Positions 6,975 through 13,219 of a DNA stretch of 24,570 bases are shown piece by piece. Under the pieces are notes generated by a model. It saw only the letters and a list, made by a program, of their open reading frames with translations, did not search any database and was not told the DNA's origin. Numbering within the stretch: the first letter of the stretch is position 1; the number at the start of each line of letters is the position of its first letter. Both the position numbers and the translations under genes were made by a program. Origin of the DNA: an uncultured Collinsella sp. (GTDB taxonomy: Bacteria > Actinomycetota > Coriobacteriia > Coriobacteriales > Coriobacteriaceae). Location: NCBI GenBank assembly GCA_958427895.1, contig CAUADW010000025.1, positions 1 through 24,570 on the forward strand. Direction: 5' to 3'.

Positions 6975-7442
6975 ATGAAGATTGGTATCGGCAACGACCA
7001 TGCCGCCGTCGAGCTCAAGAACATTATCTCCGAGCACCTGAAGGAGCGCGGCTGTGAGGTCGTGAACTTTGGAACCGACACCTCCGAGAGCTTCGATTAC
7101 CCCATCGCCGGCTACAAGGTGGGTAAGGCCGTGGCCAACGGTGACGTCGACCTGGGTATCCTGATCTGCGGTACCGGCGTCGGCATCAGCCTGGCCGCCA
7201 ACAAGGTCGAGGGCGTTCGCGCCGTCGTGTGCTCCGAGCCCTTCAGCGCCAAGCTCTCGCGCATGCACAACAACACCAATGTGCTCGCCTTTGGCGCCCG
7301 CGTCGTGGGCTCCGAGCTCGCCAAGATGATTGTCGACGAGTGGCTCGACGCCGAGTTTGAGGGCGGCCGCCACGAGCGTCGCGTCAATCTCCTCAACGAA
7401 ATCGACCACACGCGCGGCCTCAAGGTCGTCGACGAGGCCTAA
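6975..7442 (+). CDS. rpiB: Ribose-5-phosphate isomerase B
   Basis: Interconverts ribose 5-phosphate and ribulose 5-phosphate in the pentose phosphate pathway. The 155 residues contain the RpiB landmarks: GNDHAAVELK at the N-terminus, FDYP, ICGTGVGIS with catalytic Cys65, and SRMHNNTNVLAFGARV. The length is typical (about 150). The ATG at 6975 is preceded by AGAGGA about 9 nt upstream. A strong terminator follows. The LacA/RpiB family also includes galactose- and allose-phosphate isomerases, but the cysteine and HNN pattern favours RpiB. Confidence 0.93.
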   Translation: MKIGIGNDHAAVELKNIISEHLKERGCEVVNFGTDTSESFDYPIAGYKVGKAVANGDVDLGILICGTGVGISLAANKVEGVRAVVCSEPFSAKLSRMHNNTNVLAFGARVVGSELAKMIVDEWLDAEFEGGRHERRVNLLNEIDHTRGLKVVDEA

Positions 7443-7469
7443 ACTACTCAGTGCCACAAGCTAACAGCA

Positions 7470-7513
7470 GGGGCCCGCTCGGAACTCATGTCCGAACGGG
7501 CCCCTTCATAGAT
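7470..7513 (+). terminator. Rho-independent terminator of rpiB
   Basis: GGGGCCCG-C-TCGGA pairs with TCCGA-A-CGGGCCCC across a short loop (7470-7504), followed by TTCATAGATTTT. It starts 28 nt after the rpiB stop. Confidence 0.8.
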
Positions 7514-7520
7514 TTTGGAA

Positions 7521-7555
7521 TAAAAAGGGCGCCGCGGATGGAATTCCGCGGCGCC
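7521..7555 (-). terminator. Rho-independent terminator of ndk
   Basis: GGCGCCGCGG (7528-7537) and CCGCGGCGCC (7546-7555) form a perfect 10-bp stem. On the minus strand CTTTTTATT follows. It lies 40 nt past the ndk stop. Confidence 0.88.
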
Positions 7556-7594
7556 AAAGCCACACGCTAACAGCTTTAAGGAGTCAAAGCTGGT

Positions 7595-7999
7595 TTAGCC
7601 AAAGAAGCGCTTGATCTCGATCTCGGCGTTCTCCAGGCAGTCGGAGCCGTGGATCACGTTGGCGTTGACATCGACAGCGAAATCGCCGCGAATGGTGCCG
7701 GGGGCAGCATCAAGCGGGTTGGTAGCGCCCATAAGGGTGCGCATCTTGGAGACAGCGGAGAGACCGGAAACGACCATCTTGACGACCGGACCGCTCGTCA
7801 TAAAGTCGCAGAGACCGCCAAAGAAAGGCTTGTCGGCCAGATGGGCGTAGTGCTCCTCGACGGTAGCGCGCTCGAGCGTGGTCATCTCCATGCGCTCGAT
7901 GACAAGGCCGCTGCGCTCAATGCGAGCAACGATCTCGCCGATCTTACGGTCGCGCACGGCGTCGGGCTTAATCATGATGAAGGTCTTCTCGATAGCCAT
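7595..7999 (-). CDS. ndk: Nucleoside diphosphate kinase
   Basis: Transfers the gamma-phosphate between nucleoside triphosphates and diphosphates through a phosphohistidine. The 134 residues show KTFIMIKPDAV (Lys11), the arginines of MRTLMG (Arg87) and GTIRGDF (Arg104), and the active-site NVIHGSD with His117. I start at the ATG at 7997-7999 (AIEKTFIMIKPD), which has GAAAGG 7 nt upstream and gives the normal family length; an in-frame start at 8041 adds 14 residues with no support. One oddity is that the usual GENAV segment before the first arginine reads SGLSAV, and the residue after HGSD is Cys rather than the common Ser. Confidence 0.95.
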   Translation of the reverse strand: MAIEKTFIMIKPDAVRDRKIGEIVARIERSGLVIERMEMTTLERATVEEHYAHLADKPFFGGLCDFMTSGPVVKMVVSGLSAVSKMRTLMGATNPLDAAPGTIRGDFAVDVNANVIHGSDCLENAEIEIKRFFG

Positions 8000-8062
8000 A
8001 AGGTAGCCTTTCAAGTAGGTTCGCGCGTGCCCAAGTCCCATTCCGGCACCCGCCTGGACTGC

Positions 8063-8091
8063 ATCGTAACAGAGTTTTAGCTGCAGTTAAA
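8063..8091 (-). promoter_or_regulatory. Putative ndk promoter
   Basis: On the minus strand TTTAAC (8086-8091) and TACGAT (8063-8068) are 17 bp apart, about 65 nt before the ndk start codon. The -35 match is weak (3/6). Confidence 0.35.
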
Positions 8092-8299
8092 CAAAAAGCT
8101 GTCTATTGAAACGCTGCAATTTATTAAAGCGCTCCATATGTGTCACTTCTGTTTCGAAGCCCGATTAGAGTACCATCCGACTGCCCATCAACCGCATCGA
8201 ACCGAGCGGACGGTCGGTTGCCGCCCGCGAACGTACCCCCTTCACAACCTGCCCAAAGGTCCTACAGAAGTTCTCGACAAGCCCCTCCCCCATAGCAAC
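8092..8299. other. Gene-free spacer between ndk and argH
   Basis: I see no ORF with a ribosome binding site, no RNA signature and no large repeat here. Short open frames on both strands lack initiation signals. Confidence 0.4.
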
Positions 8300-8335
8300 A
8301 AAATACGGACGCCCACATAAGCGGGCGCCCGTAAA
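8300..8335 (-). terminator. Rho-independent terminator of argH
   Basis: ACGGGCGCCCGC pairs with GTGGGCGTCCGT (G-U pairs allowed) around a 4-nt loop (8305-8332). On the minus strand ATTTTG follows. It lies about 50 nt past the argH stop. Confidence 0.75.
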
Positions 8336-8382
8336 AGCAAAACAATTTATCAATAAATGGCCAAAGCAGCTTAGCCAAAACC

Positions 8383-9813
8383 TTACTTTGCCCCGTGCCC
8401 CATCTCGACGACCTTGGTCAGCGATCCAAACACGCCCTCGTCAGCCACGAGCTGTGCCTCGGCACGCTGCAGCTGCACGGCAACGGCGGCAGGGCCGGTA
8501 CCACCCTCGGTCGTGCGCGCAGCGACAATCGACGGGATGTCGAGCGCCTCGGTAATGTCGCGCTCAAAGAGCGGGCTTGCCTCCTGGAACACCTCAAACG
8601 GCAGGTCCTCAAGATTACAGCCGCGCTTCTCGCACATCAGGACCAGATGCCCCACCACGGCATGTGCCTCGCGGAACGGCAGGCCACGCTTGGCCAGGTA
8701 ATCGGCAACATCGGTGGCGGCAAGGTGTCCCACGCCGCACTCGCGCGCCATGGCATCCTCGTTGACGGTCCAAGTCGAAATCATTCCGGCCATAACGGAC
8801 AGGCACTGCATGAGCGTATGGGCGGTATCGAGCGCGCCCTCCTTGTCCTCCTGCAAGTCCTTGTTATAGGCGAGCGGCAAGCCCTTCATGGTCACGAGCA
8901 ACTGCACCAGGTTGCCGTACACGCGACCGCTCTTGCCGCGGATAAGCTCGGCAAAGTCGGGGTTCTTCTTCTGCGGCATGATAGACGAGCCGGTGGAGTA
9001 AGAGTCTGAAAGCGTGATAAAGCCAAATTCGGAGCTCGACCACAGCACGATCTCCTCGGAAAGACGCGACAGGTGCATGGCCATGACGGAGCCGGCGTAA
9101 TGCAGGTCGAGCAGGAAATCACGGTCGGAAACCGCATCGAGCGAGTTGGGAATCACGCCCGCAAAGCCAAGTTCGGCAGCCGTCATCTGGCGATCGAGCG
9201 GATAGCTCGTACCGGCAAGCGCGGCAGCACCCAGTGGACAGTTGTCGGCGGCATCAAAGGCGGCCTTCAGACGCGTAAAGTCGCGCGCGAACATCCAGGA
9301 ATACGCCAGCAGATGATGCGACAGCAGCACGGGCTGAGCGTGCTGCATATGCGTGTAGCCCGGCAGAATCACCTTGTCGTACTTCTTAGCCGCATCTACC
9401 AGCACATGGCGCAGCTCAAGATTGGCCTCCATGAGCTCCTTGGCCAGTGCCTTGACGCCCAGGCGCGTGTCGGTCGCCACCTGGTCGTTGCGCGAACGTC
9501 CGGTATGCAAGCGCTTACCGGCCTCGCCGATGCGACGCGTCAGCTCGCTCTCGATAGACATATGGATGTCCTCGTCGTTGATATCGAAGGTAAAGTTGCC
9601 GGCATCGATATCCTGCTCGATTCCGGTCAGGCCCTCGGCAATCGCCTGCTCGTCCTCGGCACTGATGATGCCTTGGGCGGCCAGCATCTTGGCATGCGCC
9701 TTAGAGCCGGCGATATCCTGCTTATAGAGATGCTTGTCGACCGGCAACGACGCACCAAACTCCTGCGTAACCTCGGCCACGCCCGCCTCAAAACGACCGC
9801 CCCAAAGAGCCAT
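8383..9813 (-). CDS. argH: Argininosuccinate lyase
   Basis: Last step of arginine biosynthesis: splits argininosuccinate into arginine and fumarate. The 476 residues begin MALWGGRFE and carry HTGRSRNDQVATD, GYTHMQHAQPV and the superfamily signature GSSIMPQKKNPD with its mobile catalytic serine. The length is typical (about 460). I use the ATG at 9811-9813, with AAAGGAG 8 nt upstream; the open frame extends 25 codons further but without family similarity. It follows argG and a 56-aa gene on the same strand and ends in its own terminator. The gap to the upstream small gene is 118 bp, so co-transcription is possible but not shown. Confidence 0.96.
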   Translation of the reverse strand: MALWGGRFEAGVAEVTQEFGASLPVDKHLYKQDIAGSKAHAKMLAAQGIISAEDEQAIAEGLTGIEQDIDAGNFTFDINDEDIHMSIESELTRRIGEAGKRLHTGRSRNDQVATDTRLGVKALAKELMEANLELRHVLVDAAKKYDKVILPGYTHMQHAQPVLLSHHLLAYSWMFARDFTRLKAAFDAADNCPLGAAALAGTSYPLDRQMTAAELGFAGVIPNSLDAVSDRDFLLDLHYAGSVMAMHLSRLSEEIVLWSSSEFGFITLSDSYSTGSSIMPQKKNPDFAELIRGKSGRVYGNLVQLLVTMKGLPLAYNKDLQEDKEGALDTAHTLMQCLSVMAGMISTWTVNEDAMARECGVGHLAATDVADYLAKRGLPFREAHAVVGHLVLMCEKRGCNLEDLPFEVFQEASPLFERDITEALDIPSIVAARTTEGGTGPAAVAVQLQRAEAQLVADEGVFGSLTKVVEMGHGAK

Positions 9814-9931
9814 GGAACCGTCTCCTTTCTCCAAATGCCAAAACAAGCGCCCAAAGCAATGTGCCCTGTCGCTAAAGCGATTTATCAACCGCTAGTTTTG
9901 CATATTCCCCACCGTGCGCGAGGCCATATAG

Positions 9932-10102
9932 CTAATTTGCAAAGAAGTGACGCACCATGCACTTGGCGCCCAACGTCTCCCTCCGGATGTTGCCCTGCGA
10001 ACCATCGATCCAGGCCTTCAGGCTCATAGGAACGTCCTCGACCTTTACAGCATCGAACTCGGGCGCGAGGGCAAGCAAAGCATGCGCGATAGCATTGAAC
10101 AT
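9932..10102 (-). CDS. Unrecognised 56-aa protein between argG and argH
   Basis: A 56-codon ORF (ATG at 10100-10102, TAG at 9932-9934) with a strong GAGGAG 8 nt upstream. The peptide begins MFNAIAHALLALAPEF, with a hydrophobic N-terminal helix. It continues with an acidic stretch (VKVEDVP), a central SLKAWIDGSQGNIRRE and ends CMVRHFFAN. Codon choice resembles the neighbours and TATATA lies just upstream as a possible -10. I recognise no family. It has one Cys and no obvious second membrane segment. It lies between argG and argH in the same direction, so a role linked to arginine synthesis is an inference from position only. The main alternative is a chance ORF; the ribosome binding site argues against that. 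Confidence 0.55.
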   Translation of the reverse strand: MFNAIAHALLALAPEFDAVKVEDVPMSLKAWIDGSQGNIRRETLGAKCMVRHFFAN

Positions 10103-10153
10103 AATGGATACTCCTCATATATATAGGCGCAAGGCCGCCAATTTGATAGAAGG

Positions 10154-10181
10154 AGCCCCGCCGGACAACCCCGGCGGGGCT
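10154..10181 (-). terminator. Strong hairpin between argG and the small gene
   Basis: AGCCCCGCCGG and CCGGCGGGGCT form a perfect 11-bp GC-rich stem with a 6-nt loop. On the minus strand the next bases are CCTTCTATC, without a real T-run, so termination may be partial. A weaker hairpin (CCCATGCGC with GCGGATGGG, about 10278-10309) lies between it and the argG stop. Confidence 0.5.
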
Positions 10182-10335
10182 CGGACTCAGCCGCAGTCGC
10201 GGCATCATATATGCGGGCGGAACGTAGGGGCCACCGATGTTAAGAAGTGTCAGCAAGCATAACGAAAGGTAGGGACCCCATGCGCCCGATATGTATCACG
10301 CGGATGGGCCGCGCGGATACCAAGGGAAGGAAGAC

Positions 10336-11562
10336 TTAAGCCTGAGCGGCAGCAGAGCTGGGACCCTGGACCTTGGCCCACGTCTTGAGCGACAGCGTGT
10401 CGATTTCGATAAAGCCGGCGCTGGCCTTCTCATCAAACGTGGTGTCGCGGTCGTAGGTGGCCAGGCCGTAGTCATACAGGCTAAACGGGCTCTTGCGGCC
10501 GACAACATGGCAGTTGCCCTTAAAGAACTTCAGGCGGACGGTGCCGGTCACGAACTTCTGGGTGTCGGCCATAAAGGCGTCGAGCGCGTTCTTGAGCGGG
10601 CTGTACCACTGGCCGTTGTACACGGCGGTGGCCCAATCCTGCTCGAGTTTGATCTTGGTCTTGAGCAGGTCGCCCTCGACGCAGATGTCCTCGAGTGCCT
10701 TGTGGGCGGTGATGAGCGTCAGGGCTCCGGGAACCTCATAGCATTCGCGGCTCTTGAGGCCCACCAGACGATCCTCGACCAGGTCCAGGCGACCAAAGCC
10801 GTTGTCGCCCGAAATCTTGTTGAGGGCGATGACGATCTCGGAGAGCTTCATCTTCTTGCCGTCGACGGCGACGGGCTTGCCGGCCTCAAACTCAATCTCG
10901 GTATACGTCGGGGTGTCGGGCGTGTCCTCGGGATTCTTGGTCATAACCCAGGCGTCGTCGAGCGGCTCGTTCCAGGGATCCTCCAGGTGGCCGCACTCAA
11001 TGGCACGACCCCACAGGTTGTCGTCGATGGAATAGGGGTTGTCGTTGGCACCCTCGGGAACCGGCACGTTGTGGGCATGGGCATAGGCGACCTCGTCGGG
11101 ACGGCACTTCAGATCCCACTCGCGAACCGGGGCGATAACCTTGAGCTCGGGGTCGAGGGCCTTGACGGCAGCCTCAAAACGAACCTGGTCGTTACCCTTA
11201 CCGGTGCAGCCGTGGGCGACGTAGGTCGCGCCAAACTCGTGGGCGACCTCGACGAGCTTCTTGGCAAGCAGCGGACGAGACAGGGCGGAGAGCAGCGGGT
11301 ACTTGTTCTCGTACATGGAGTTGGCGGCGATGGCCTTAGTCAGGAACTCATCGGAGAACTCGTCGCGCAGGTCGAGTACCTGGCAATCGAGAACGCCCAG
11401 GTCAAGCGCCTTCTGCTTCTTGGCATCCAGGCCGGTCTCCTCCTGGCCCACGTTGCCGCAGACGCAAACGACATCGAGATTCTTCTCGTCCTGGAGCCAC
11501 TTGACACATACGGATGTATCAAGACCACCGGAATATGCGAGAACGACTTTTTCCTTGCTCAT
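10336..11562 (-). CDS. argG: Argininosuccinate synthase
   Basis: Joins citrulline and aspartate with ATP to give argininosuccinate, the step before ArgH. The 408 residues start MSKEKVVLAYSGGLDTSVC, with the N-type PP-loop (SGGLDTS). Later family motifs follow: ATYVAHGCTGKGNDQVRFE, EWDLKCR, NPYSIDDNLWGRAIE and GRLDLVEDRLVGLKSRE. The length is typical (about 400). The start is the ATG at 11560-11562 with AAAGGAA 6 nt upstream; the reading frame is open 17 codons further back but with no initiation signal. The 300 nt ahead of it contain an arginine-rich leader peptide and a series of competing hairpins ending in a terminator, so expression is probably set by attenuation. Confidence 0.96.
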   Translation of the reverse strand: MSKEKVVLAYSGGLDTSVCVKWLQDEKNLDVVCVCGNVGQEETGLDAKKQKALDLGVLDCQVLDLRDEFSDEFLTKAIAANSMYENKYPLLSALSRPLLAKKLVEVAHEFGATYVAHGCTGKGNDQVRFEAAVKALDPELKVIAPVREWDLKCRPDEVAYAHAHNVPVPEGANDNPYSIDDNLWGRAIECGHLEDPWNEPLDDAWVMTKNPEDTPDTPTYTEIEFEAGKPVAVDGKKMKLSEIVIALNKISGDNGFGRLDLVEDRLVGLKSRECYEVPGALTLITAHKALEDICVEGDLLKTKIKLEQDWATAVYNGQWYSPLKNALDAFMADTQKFVTGTVRLKFFKGNCHVVGRKSPFSLYDYGLATYDRDTTFDEKASAGFIEIDTLSLKTWAKVQGPSSAAAQA

Positions 11563-11656
11563 GGCTGTTTCCTTTCGCCCTTGGTAGCTAGTTAGAACAT
11601 CGGTCAGTTGCAAGTCATTTCAAGGTCATATACCGTGCAATATCAGGTTAAATAGC

Positions 11657-11703
11657 AAAAATCAGCACATACATGCCCTAGAAACATGCAGCAATGTCGT
11701 GCT
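11657..11703 (-). terminator. Attenuator terminator hairpin ahead of argG
   Basis: In the argG leader RNA AGCAC (11703-11699) pairs with GTGCT (11668-11664), or AGC plus ACAT with ATGTGCT around a 3-nt bulge. CATG pairs with CATG further in. A U5 tract (11661-11657) follows after two bases. It ends about 95 nt before the argG start codon, in the transcribed leader, so it would stop transcription before the gene. Confidence 0.6.
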
Positions 11704-11775
11704 AAAACCCAACGACCTCAAAATGACTCTGTTGAGGCAATTTGCCCCATGCGGACAGAGACGATTGTTATCGTC
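11696..11775 (-). promoter_or_regulatory. Competing hairpins of a probable arginine attenuator
   Basis: Four overlapping inverted repeats follow the leader peptide codons in the minus-strand RNA. Hairpin 1 is GACGAT (11775-11770) with ATCGTC (11765-11760), covering the last Arg codons and stop. Hairpin 2 is CTCTGT (11760-11755) with ACAGAG (11732-11727), with an inner GGGGC/GCCTC stem. Hairpin 3 is CCTCAA (11737-11732) with TTGAGG (11721-11716). Hairpin 4 is GTCGT (11716-11712) with ACGAC (11700-11696). Each shares bases with the next, and hairpin 4 takes the 5' arm of the terminator. Set 1-3-5 would terminate; set 2-4 would let RNA polymerase through. Ribosome stalling at Arg codons favours hairpin 2. 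Confidence 0.65.
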
Positions 11776-11842
11776 GTCGGGAAATTGCGCGCTGGCGTCG
11801 GATGGCATTGTCTGCAGTGGTGATGATCTTTACGAACTGCAT
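11768..11842 (-). CDS. Arginine-rich leader peptide of argG (24 aa)
   Basis: A 24-codon ORF (ATG 11840-11842, TAA 11768-11770) with a near-ideal AAAGGAG (11849-11855) exactly 6 nt upstream. It reads MQFVKIITTADNA and then IRRQRAISRRR before the stop. Six of the last ten codons are arginine (residues 15, 16, 18, 22, 23, 24), four of them CGA and two CGC. Composition, position 206 bp before argG, and the nested hairpins after it match the general design of amino-acid leader peptides such as those of his and trp. The peptide is likely a sensor with no function of its own. A TAGAAT box at 11874-11879 would start the RNA about 25 nt before the ATG. Confidence 0.75.
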   Translation of the reverse strand: MQFVKIITTADNAIRRQRAISRRR

Positions 11843-11873
11843 CTGCCTCTCCTTTCACCTATCGCCGGGCGCA

Positions 11874-11879
11874 ATTCTA
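11874..11879 (-). promoter_or_regulatory. -10 element of the argG leader transcript
   Basis: TAGAAT on the minus strand (5/6 to consensus) would start transcription near 11867, about 25 nt before the leader peptide ATG. No good -35 hexamer was found at 16-18 bp. A second candidate, TACGAT, lies 3 bp upstream of it. Confidence 0.4.
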
Positions 11880-12116
11880 ATATCGTAAACGGTACCTTTT
11901 CCTCGGTAAGCGGTTGTTTTGCCGTCTCCGTTTTCGATGTTCGCTATATTACGCTAAAGTGCCCGCAGCACAAGCGACAAATTCAAATTTCTGAAAAGTT
12001 TTTTCATTAGTTTGTGAATGGTGATGCAAACGCGCGCCAATCCTGCGAAAATACGCCTGACTACGAGTTGATGGTTATAACGTCTGAAACAATTTCGAAA
12101 CGAAAGGCTCGCCTTT
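11880..12116. other. Divergent spacer between the argG leader and the Cof-type HAD gene
   Basis: AT-rich relative to its surroundings. On the plus strand TATAAC (12076-12081) is a possible -10 for the HAD gene, 36 nt before its ATG, and TATATT occurs at 11945-11950. I found no convincing -35 hexamers and no RNA gene. Confidence 0.35.
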
Positions 12117-12944
12117 ATGCAAACTTACGAATCGGACGCCAATATCGGAAACATTAAGCTCATCGCCGTCGACATGGACAAGACGCTGCTGACCGACGAG
12201 CGCGTGCTGCCCCAGGGTCTTGATGAGCGCCTGGACAAGCTCGCCGACGCCGGCATCGTATTCTGCCCCGCCAGCGGACGTCCCGCCCCCAAGCTCGAGG
12301 AGATGTTCGAGGGCATCAAGAACCGCCTCGCCTTTTGTCCCGACAACGGAGCGTGCGTGATCTATCGCGGCAGCTATATCTATAAGAGCAATATTGACGT
12401 GGAGCTGTATCAGCAGGTCCTGAGCCGCGCCTCGGAGGATCCGCGCGCTGTCCCCGTCCTGTGCTGCTTCGACGAGTTCTACGTGCTTGCCCGCGACCAT
12501 CAGTACCACGACGAGATCAGCGTCTACTACAACACAATCAACTACGTCGACAGCTTTGAGGGCATTGATTTCGAGTCCAACAAGATTTCGGTCTTCTTCC
12601 CCGGCTACGACGCCGAGCCCGCTTTCCGCGAGACCTATAGCCCCGAGTTCTCGGACAAGCTCTACGTCACCAACGCCGGGCGCGAGTGGATTGACTTTAT
12701 GAACCTGGGTGTCGACAAGGGCGCCGGCGTCGCGCATCTTTGCGAGCACCTGGGCATCGATATCGCCGATGCCGCCGCCGTGGGCGACACCTACAACGAC
12801 ATCCCCATGCTGGAGCGCGTCGGACACAGCTTTATCGTGGACAACGCCGAGGAGCATATGAACGCGCACGCCAAGTGGCGCATTCCGAGCAACAACGACG
12901 GGGGCGTACTGACGCTCATCGATGCCATCTTGGCGGCTCGTTAA
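12117..12944 (+). CDS. Cof-type HAD-IIB hydrolase
   Basis: A 275-residue phosphatase of the Cof/HAD-IIB subfamily, probably acting on sugar phosphates or cofactors; the substrate cannot be read from sequence. Motif I is VDMDKTLLTD (Asp19, Asp21), motif II FCPASGRP, motif III the lysine in VDKGAGVAHL, and motif IV VGDTYNDIPML. The C2-type cap fits residues about 85-200. The ATG at 12117 has GAAAGG about 9 nt upstream. The last 24 nt of coding sequence (12921-12944) form part of the left arm of a large palindrome. Its likely terminator is GCCAAG (13103-13108) with CTTGGC (13131-13136) and a T7 run. Confidence 0.88.
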   Translation: MQTYESDANIGNIKLIAVDMDKTLLTDERVLPQGLDERLDKLADAGIVFCPASGRPAPKLEEMFEGIKNRLAFCPDNGACVIYRGSYIYKSNIDVELYQQVLSRASEDPRAVPVLCCFDEFYVLARDHQYHDEISVYYNTINYVDSFEGIDFESNKISVFFPGYDAEPAFRETYSPEFSDKLYVTNAGREWIDFMNLGVDKGAGVAHLCEHLGIDIADAAAVGDTYNDIPMLERVGHSFIVDNAEEHMNAHAKWRIPSNNDGGVLTLIDAILAAR

Positions 12945-13116
12945 CGCGCTCGTCGGACCTGGCCGGGCGAGGCGGGTAAGTTTTTCGTTCGGTCAGGTCC
13001 TGGGCTCGCTCGGAAAGCACATTAAGTGCTTTCCGGCTCGTGCGGAATCTACGAAAAACTTAACCGCCTCGCCCGGCCAGGTCCTTGGGTGACTTGCTTG
13101 CCGCCAAGATGGCGTC
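12921..13116. repeat. 196-bp imperfect palindrome overlapping the 3' end of the HAD gene
   Basis: Three nested inverted repeats share one centre. The outer arms GATGCCATCTTGGCGG (12921-12936) and its near-exact complement (13101-13116) match 15/16. The middle arms (12955-12988 and 13051-13084) match 33/34. The inner GGAAAGCAC / GTGCTTTCC (13012-13020, 13026-13034) is perfect, with loop ATTAA. Spacers between arms do not pair. The left outer arm is coding sequence for the end of the HAD protein. No ORF or T-run explains the middle arms. Confidence 0.85.
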
Positions 13117-13146
13117 TTGGTGTCTAGATACTTGGCTGATTTTTTT
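13103..13146 (+). terminator. Terminator of the Cof-type HAD gene
   Basis: GCCAAG (13103-13108) pairs with CTTGGC (13131-13136), and TGATTTTTTT follows. Part of the 5' arm also belongs to the large palindrome, so the two folds compete. Confidence 0.6.
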
Positions 13147-13151
13147 GGAAT

Positions 13152-13185
13152 GAAGGGGGCTCCTTGTTGGCAAGGAGCCCCCTTC
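13152..13185. terminator. Strong hairpin between convergent HAD and polA
   Basis: GAAGGGGGCTCCTTG and its perfect complement form a 15-bp stem with a TTGG loop. On the plus strand TGCTTTTGG follows. On the minus strand an A-run follows, so for polA it would act only as a structured 3' end. Confidence 0.6.
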
Positions 13186-13219
13186 TGCTTTTGGCTACTT
13201 TGGGGTTGTTAGTACGTCT

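Noticed and set aside
4353..8270. Shared 10-mer CCTACAGAAG at 4353-4362 and 8261-8270
   Set aside because: The identity does not extend and the contexts differ; chance is sufficient for a 10-mer in 24 kb of biased sequence.
10280..10339. 19-aa plus-strand ORF with AAAGG upstream, ending at the argG stop
   Set aside because: The spacing to AAAGG is long, and it lies in a hairpin-forming 3' region of argG; nothing else supports it.
10291..11595. 434-aa plus-strand frame opposite argG
   Set aside because: Antisense to a clear argininosuccinate synthase.
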